DNA of 9,663 nt from an uncultured Ruminococcus sp. (lineage in GTDB: Bacteria; Bacillota; Clostridia; Oscillospirales; Ruminococcaceae). How positions within the stretch are numbered: position 1 is the stretch's first letter; each line of letters begins with the position of its first letter. The notes under the pieces were generated by a model. The model saw only the letters and a list, made by a program, of their open reading frames with translations. It was not told where the DNA came from and did not search any database. Location: NCBI GenBank assembly GCA_937901485.1, contig CALGTT010000258.1:1-9663 (forward strand), in the 5' to 3' direction. This document shows, one piece after another, positions 7,101 to 9,663 of this stretch. The translations under genes and the position numbers were made by a program.

Positions 7101-7245
7101 CGAAGCGAAGAAGGCGCGTGCGGACGTGAATGCGGATGGTACTTATGACGCATCCGACGCGGCACTGGTACTGCAATATGCCGCGGCTGCCGGTACGGGC
7201 AGTACGATCACACCGGAAGAATTTTGGGAAGGACTTGCAGGATGA
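4144..7245 (+). CDS. Secreted dockerin protein with tandem papain-like peptidase units, the first degenerate
   Basis: 1033 residues. Residues 1-25 are a signal peptide (MKCKKIAAGILALAMLPQAG..., cleavage near AHA-EA). Two homologous units follow, about 27-480 and 485-950, each made of a helical/papain-like half and a beta-rich half containing a YTGSW block (Y388, Y863), an SVLLYE(I/L)D block and a calcium-loop-like DxDGDGxYET (460 and 935). Unit 2 keeps a papain/C39-like catalytic set: C536 in LGSCYGM, H636 in GHAVVAYGIEYG and D679 in RIYDNA. Unit 1 aligns at the same places but reads LGS-HHNVR-YGM (82-86), Y186 in NYTALAY and H213 in EVYHPT, so it has lost all three. The C-terminus (954-1025) is a type I dockerin with calcium loops DMNADG (956) and DVNADG (994), implying docking to a cohesin on a scaffoldin or the cell surface. 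The gene overlaps the next one by ATGA. The fold and dockerin are well supported; peptidase activity and substrate are inferred. Confidence 0.85.
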   Translation: MKCKKIAAGILALAMLPQAGLTAHAEASFSRYKHMWSITTGTNTLSDPAKTSMGLTAEHNAVLTQSLSNIDLFMAHSLLGSHHNVRYGMTAVSLLATHDLIPYSEYKPEEDLKIPGLFYMTKNGITDEICSLIYYYQILQNCTPMQQYIANQKLTTTSTERLQTLVKLAEAGTPTIVSLNSSVSNYTALAYKAEYGSYEWDGVTYDGMIEVYHPTYQTSHTSFIYFNSQDWSWCVPKGSYGSARGHEIEYICSDPDIINSGGLHQGTDKLPDADFVNILRYFSENTDAESLTFSAIDYADGTWTARDAAPEGSLRSDNYYYYYVGDCGTVFTQETESKISGEIQYEGTRQYVKAGAVSQFVTDPSGYMELTGKNTSYNMQMAFNEGLYTGSWYSMEISGTADTVSLQKTDAGYLLTSDDIDNVMVTAGGRDAQASLVFSADADSVLLYEIDASTIGAAVDTDGDGSYETTIARTGDPSGGTFLMGRNNWMFRNSSQVFGDTYEFTDADRARLEETLSNVERYQAGELMDNAFLGSCYGMAVLSALSCYDLIDCKLYRENTHSLFELGNLTTEMASLINYYSMLQYTEEIWQYMARNMTDKTEAERLQELITNVESGKPTVFCYYGDFNAEGNRSGHAVVAYGIEYGDFPLYVGHTNENGLYVTPTTPTHHMNGRIRIYDNALQHTPNTVSYLYFNTDTNEWYYNGNDSEKNANICMMLPDIDLLNANGILEGTAPYTIETDPLALFFTKALDTEHTMEKIRYDAGTWEVTESTDAEIQAFPLFLTSGETGKAQNFTMTDIDSGYALTLEAAQDLDLEMQYQDILLLAKADKASQAVFHPEGYAEISGAAAPYSLRMIENDGCYTGSWYDFRVSGIGGNASLRRTDEGYILTADELSEIDVQAYGHTAQAGLTFSVPVNSVLLYELDETTIGVKADLDGDGVYETPSQEIPEPTRGDMNADGSVNAADAAEILTAAAKAGTGAGTLSEAKKARADVNADGTYDASDAALVLQYAAAAGTGSTITPEEFWEGLAG

Positions 7246-7655
7246 AACGATTTCTCTGTATTCTCCTGCAATGCACATGGGGACTGCCGCAGACGCTGGT
7301 CGGTGCGGCAGTGTTCCTCTGGCATCTGCGGGGCAGGCATACAATGTACCGGGGCGCGGTGGTGAGCAAATGGAAGCGCGACTACAGCGCATCCATCGGG
7401 CTGTTTCTGTTCCTGTCGGAGCGTGACGCGGAAAACCGTCCCCTGCTGGTGCATGAATACGGGCACGCACTGCAATCCCTGCTGCTCGGTCCATTGTATC
7501 TGCCGGTGATCGCCATTCCCTCCATGCTCTGGATGCTCCTGCCCTCCTGCCAGAGCTACCGGCGCAATACGGGCGTTTCGTACTACAGCTTCTATACCGA
7601 ACGCTGGGCGAATGCGTGGGCGGAAAAGATCTGCGGCGAAGTGCCGCTGCATTAA
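7242..7655 (+). CDS. Small membrane protein with HEYGH zinc-peptidase-like motif
   Basis: 137 residues. The ATG at 7242 overlaps the dockerin gene's stop (ATGA), with AAGGA about 9 bases upstream, so translation is coupled. Residues 6-27 are a likely membrane segment, and 80-102 (GPLYLPVIAIPSMLWMLL) a second. Just before the second, VHEYGHALQS holds HEYGH (71-75), an HExxH zinc-binding, general-base motif placed at the membrane face. E120 in YTERWANAWAEK is a candidate third ligand of gluzincin type. I recall uncharacterised small proteins with the same HEYGHxxQS...GPLYL core, but no established function. Coupling to a secreted peptidase suggests a role in processing, folding or protection of that protein, which is inference. 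Without the third ligand confirmed it may be a non-catalytic zinc protein. Confidence 0.75.
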   Translation: MKRFLCILLQCTWGLPQTLVGAAVFLWHLRGRHTMYRGAVVSKWKRDYSASIGLFLFLSERDAENRPLLVHEYGHALQSLLLGPLYLPVIAIPSMLWMLLPSCQSYRRNTGVSYYSFYTERWANAWAEKICGEVPLH

Positions 7656-7659
7656 AAAC

Positions 7660-7694
7660 AGGCTGTTCCGCGGGAAACGGAACAGCCTTCTTTT
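7660..7694. terminator. Bidirectional intrinsic terminator between convergent genes
   Basis: AGGCTGTTCCG (7660-7670) pairs perfectly with CGGAACAGCCT (7678-7688), an 11-bp stem with loop CGGGAAA, followed by TCTTTT on the + strand. The AAAAA at 7654-7658 provides a U-tract for the ankyrin gene coming from the other side, whose stop is at 7708. Confidence 0.92.
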
Positions 7695-7707
7695 CATCTC
7701 TCAAAAA

Positions 7708-8634
7708 CTATGATGCAGTCTGGGTATCCGATTTGATACCCCGTTCCCCCGTACCATCCTCCTGCGCCCACGCATCCAACAGCTCCAAAAGCTGTGCATC
7801 TCCGGATGTTTCCGCATAATCCATTGCCGATCTGCCGAAATTGTCCGTGATTGCAGGATCTGCACCCTCAGAAAGCAGATACTCGCAGAAATCGTATTCT
7901 TCCGGTGAATAGCCCCCATTATAAAGCACGGCAGTCAGTGCCGTCTGTCCGATGGCATCACGCTCATTGATCCTGTAGTATCTCTCCGTCAGAAGATGCT
8001 CCACCACAGGCTGATTGCAGTGCATCGCCGCCAGGGTAAGGATACTGCGCGTGCCGCATTCATAAACCCTGCCCCGTATCGGAATCGCCTCTGCTTCAAA
8101 CGCCTCCTTTGTACGCAAAAACAGCGCAAAAGAGGCTTCCTTGGTTTCCGGCGTGTCATTGCTGTAGATCCGTACGCTCGCTGACAATACATCATTTCCA
8201 TCTTTCGCCTGCGGTGTCGTCAGGTCAAAGCCGTGATCAAGCAGAAGCTGGACGATCTCAAAGCGTTCATCCGTCAGCTGATGATAACAGAGCGTTGCCG
8301 TCACCGCATTTAGTTTGCTGCTGTAACTGACAGCGTTCACGTTCGCACCATGCTCCAGATACAGCGCAACGATCTCGGAGCTGTTCTCCTGACATGCCCA
8401 GAGCAGCGGCGGTTGAATTGGATATTCAGCCATTGCCGCAAACAGACGGTGATCCATATTCGTACAGTTTACCGCCCACGGCGCAAGCGTCAGCGCAGCT
8501 TTTGCGGCATCTGTATCATTCCTGATCGCGGCATCTGTCAGCTTGTCCGCCGCGAGCATCGTCCATGTATGCCCCACCAGAACGATACCTCCCAGAGCAA
8601 TGACCAGATCGCTGAAAGTCGGTTTTCTCATCAT
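7708..8634 (-). CDS. Membrane-anchored ankyrin-repeat protein
   Basis: 308 residues from the ATG at 8634. Residues 8-29 (DLVIALGGIVLVGHTWTMLA) form a single N-terminal membrane anchor or uncleaved signal. The rest is ankyrin-like, with recognisable repeats at about 75-105 (PPLLWACQENSSEIV...EHGANVNA), 108-140 (IVQLLLDHGFDL), 195-226, 228-263 (GQTALTAV...LLSEGADPAI) and 266-292 (FGRSAMDYAETSGD). Two repeats carry long insertions. Ankyrin repeats bind proteins; the target is not visible. GAGAGGTGAGG precedes ATG ATG at 8634/8631, and either could be the start; the GTG at 8640 overlaps the ribosome binding site and is less likely. A terminator lies directly upstream and leaves no room for an obvious promoter, so expression may depend on readthrough. 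The role is unknown. Confidence 0.82.
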   Translation of the reverse strand: MMRKPTFSDLVIALGGIVLVGHTWTMLAADKLTDAAIRNDTDAAKAALTLAPWAVNCTNMDHRLFAAMAEYPIQPPLLWACQENSSEIVALYLEHGANVNAVSYSSKLNAVTATLCYHQLTDERFEIVQLLLDHGFDLTTPQAKDGNDVLSASVRIYSNDTPETKEASFALFLRTKEAFEAEAIPIRGRVYECGTRSILTLAAMHCNQPVVEHLLTERYYRINERDAIGQTALTAVLYNGGYSPEEYDFCEYLLSEGADPAITDNFGRSAMDYAETSGDAQLLELLDAWAQEDGTGERGIKSDTQTAS

Positions 8635-8645
8635 CCTCACCTCTC

Positions 8646-8675
8646 AAAAAGTGCGCCCCTTTTCAGAAACGCACT
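8646..8675 (-). terminator. Intrinsic terminator after the GatA-membrane fusion gene
   Basis: On the - strand, AGTGCGTTTC (8675-8666) pairs with GGGGCGCACT (8659-8650): 10 pairs, three of them G-U, with loop TGAAAA and a T-run ending at 8646. It lies 5 bases after the stop at 8681 and about 12 bases before the ankyrin start, so it can separate or attenuate the two. Confidence 0.78.
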
Positions 8676-8680
8676 CTGAT

Positions 8681-9663
8681 TTATTCTGCCGGATCTTCCT
8701 CCGGTGCAGTCGGCTTTCTGCCGCAGACCGCCCGAATGATGCCGAATACCACCAGACAGCCGAGGGAAACAGCAAGCACGATGATCGCCATGGTCTGTGC
8801 ACGGCTCACCAGAAGCTCCAGAAAACCGACCACTGCCGCAAAGATCTGCGGATCCTTGATGGCAAAGCCTGCGAAATAATTCGTCTGCGTCACATAGATG
8901 CAGGGCACGAGCAGGAGCAGGGATGCCGTCAGTCCGGAAATACCGCACCAGTAGAGCATGTGGGAGATCTGCCGGAGATTGCACAGGAGCAGCAGAACGA
9001 ACACCACGGCAAGTGCGATCAGACAGGCAGTCTGCGCCGTATTCAGATACGTCAGGTAGTGCCGCGCCATGCCGAGCCAGCCTTTTTCGTACATCATCGT
9101 CAGCTTGAAGGTGTCCGCAACAAAGAGGATCTCTGCCTCTGCCTCCGCGATGACGGAAGCGACCTTTTCTTCATAGACCTTGTCCTTGACCACATTGTTT
9201 TCTGCCGCATAATCGCTGAAAAACTGCTGTACAGAAGCCTCCAGTGCAGTGAAATCCATCGTGAATTCATAGGTTTCCGTCTTTCCGCTAAGGTAGTCAA
9301 ATGCCTGTGCTACGCTGGCATTGATGCCCTCCTTCAGTGCCGGCTGCGGTATCGCGTCCATGAACACTTCTGCTGGAATGCCCGTGCTGTTCGCGCGCGT
9401 TTTGAAATAGGTTTCCACCAGATCACGGCCCTCTTTTCTTGCACCGTAGCGCATACCGTCAAAGCGGGCGAGGTTGGCACTGGCTTCTGCCGTGGCGATG
9501 ATGTAGTATACTGCAACTGCATACTTGGTATGCGGCAGTTTTACCGGCACGATCTCCGCACCCGCTGCTTTGACCTGTTCGACCGCCTGATCGATGGCGG
9601 CTTTGACTTCCGCACCCATGCCTTCGGCATTGAAATACTCTCCGGGCAGGCCGATTTTGAGGG
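8681..9663 (-). CDS. gatA: GatA (amidase) segment fused in frame to a multi-pass membrane protein C-terminus (5' partial)
   Basis: The frame is open to the window edge; upstream of the ATG at 9619 it reads LKIGLPGEYFNAEG, so that ATG is internal. From there residues 1-75 match the late part of glutamyl-tRNA(Gln) amidotransferase subunit A: EVKAAIDQAVEQ, LPHTKYAVAVYYIIATAEAS, NLARFDGMRYG and DLVETYFKTR. GatA should continue with about 100 more residues (SEGFGxEVKRRIMLG...). From about residue 76 the chain instead changes to an unrelated sequence: an acidic extracellular-type stretch (77-190), then membrane segments near 197-213, 223-245, 256-270 (weak) and 275-297 and a charged tail. The amidase catalytic Ser-Ser-Lys would lie outside the window, and loss of the GatA C-terminus probably destroys function. 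The switch falls at an alternating CGCGCGCG (9392-9399). It is either a genuine deletion fusion or an assembly chimera; no frameshift is seen. Confidence 0.7.
   Translation of the reverse strand, partial: LKIGLPGEYFNAEGMGAEVKAAIDQAVEQVKAAGAEIVPVKLPHTKYAVAVYYIIATAEASANLARFDGMRYGARKEGRDLVETYFKTRANSTGIPAEVFMDAIPQPALKEGINASVAQAFDYLSGKTETYEFTMDFTALEASVQQFFSDYAAENNVVKDKVYEEKVASVIAEAEAEILFVADTFKLTMMYEKGWLGMARHYLTYLNTAQTACLIALAVVFVLLLLCNLRQISHMLYWCGISGLTASLLLLVPCIYVTQTNYFAGFAIKDPQIFAAVVGFLELLVSRAQTMAIIVLAVSLGCLVVFGIIRAVCGRKPTAPEEDPAE

Noticed and set aside
6979..7704. Long - strand frame (241 residues) opposite the dockerin end and membrane gene
   Set aside because: It is rich in Arg, Ala and Pro, as expected of an antisense shadow in GC-rich coding sequence, and it crosses the terminator. 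The + strand genes have clear domains, signal peptide and coupled starts.
9617..9619. ATG at 9619 as the start of a complete protein
   Set aside because: The upstream codons to the window edge are in frame and match GatA (KIGLPGEYF), so the gene continues beyond the window.

Overview
The window reads as part of a low-to-mid GC Gram-positive anaerobe of the Clostridia, most likely a Ruminococcus-type member of the Oscillospiraceae. The evidence is a secreted protein ending in a type I dockerin, a flavodiiron/rubredoxin oxygen-scavenging pair, strong AGGAGG ribosome binding sites, near-consensus sigma-A promoters and an interspersed GC-rich palindromic repeat. No tRNA, rRNA, CRISPR array or complete insertion sequence was seen.

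Layout. (1) 3-1643, + strand: the C-terminal two thirds of a multidomain flavodiiron protein (beta-lactamase-like end, flavodoxin, flavin reductase, fused rubredoxin), then a free rubredoxin. The two are separated by a 240-bp spacer holding a palindrome-rich, direct-repeat-flanked element. (2) 1682-3606, - strand: a two-gene AAA ATPase + RloB/TOPRIM-like module resembling AbiL/RloAB/PARIS-type phage defence, translationally coupled and driven by its own near-consensus promoter. (3) 3607-4143: an AT-rich divergent intergenic region with a consensus promoter, a 25-codon leader ORF, two hairpins (one terminator-like) and two Shine-Dalgarno sequences. (4) 4144-7655, + strand: a 1033-residue secreted dockerin protein made of two tandem copies of a papain-like peptidase unit, the first of which has lost all three presumed catalytic residues. 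It overlaps by ATGA a small membrane protein with an HEYGH zinc-protease-like motif. (5) 7708-8634, - strand: a membrane-anchored ankyrin-repeat protein. (6) 8681-9663, - strand, running off the window: an internal piece of GatA joined in frame to the C-terminal part of an unrelated multi-pass membrane protein.

How the parts work together. The flavodiiron protein and rubredoxin form an electron-transfer/oxygen-reduction unit. The ATPase/TOPRIM pair is probably an acquired defence island between housekeeping genes. The dockerin peptidase and its coupled membrane partner look like one expression unit with a long, possibly attenuated leader. Strong bidirectional terminators at 1656-1683 and 7660-7694 separate the convergent blocks. 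The most unusual items are the active/dead tandem peptidase, the GatA-membrane protein chimera, and the structured leader at 3839-4143.
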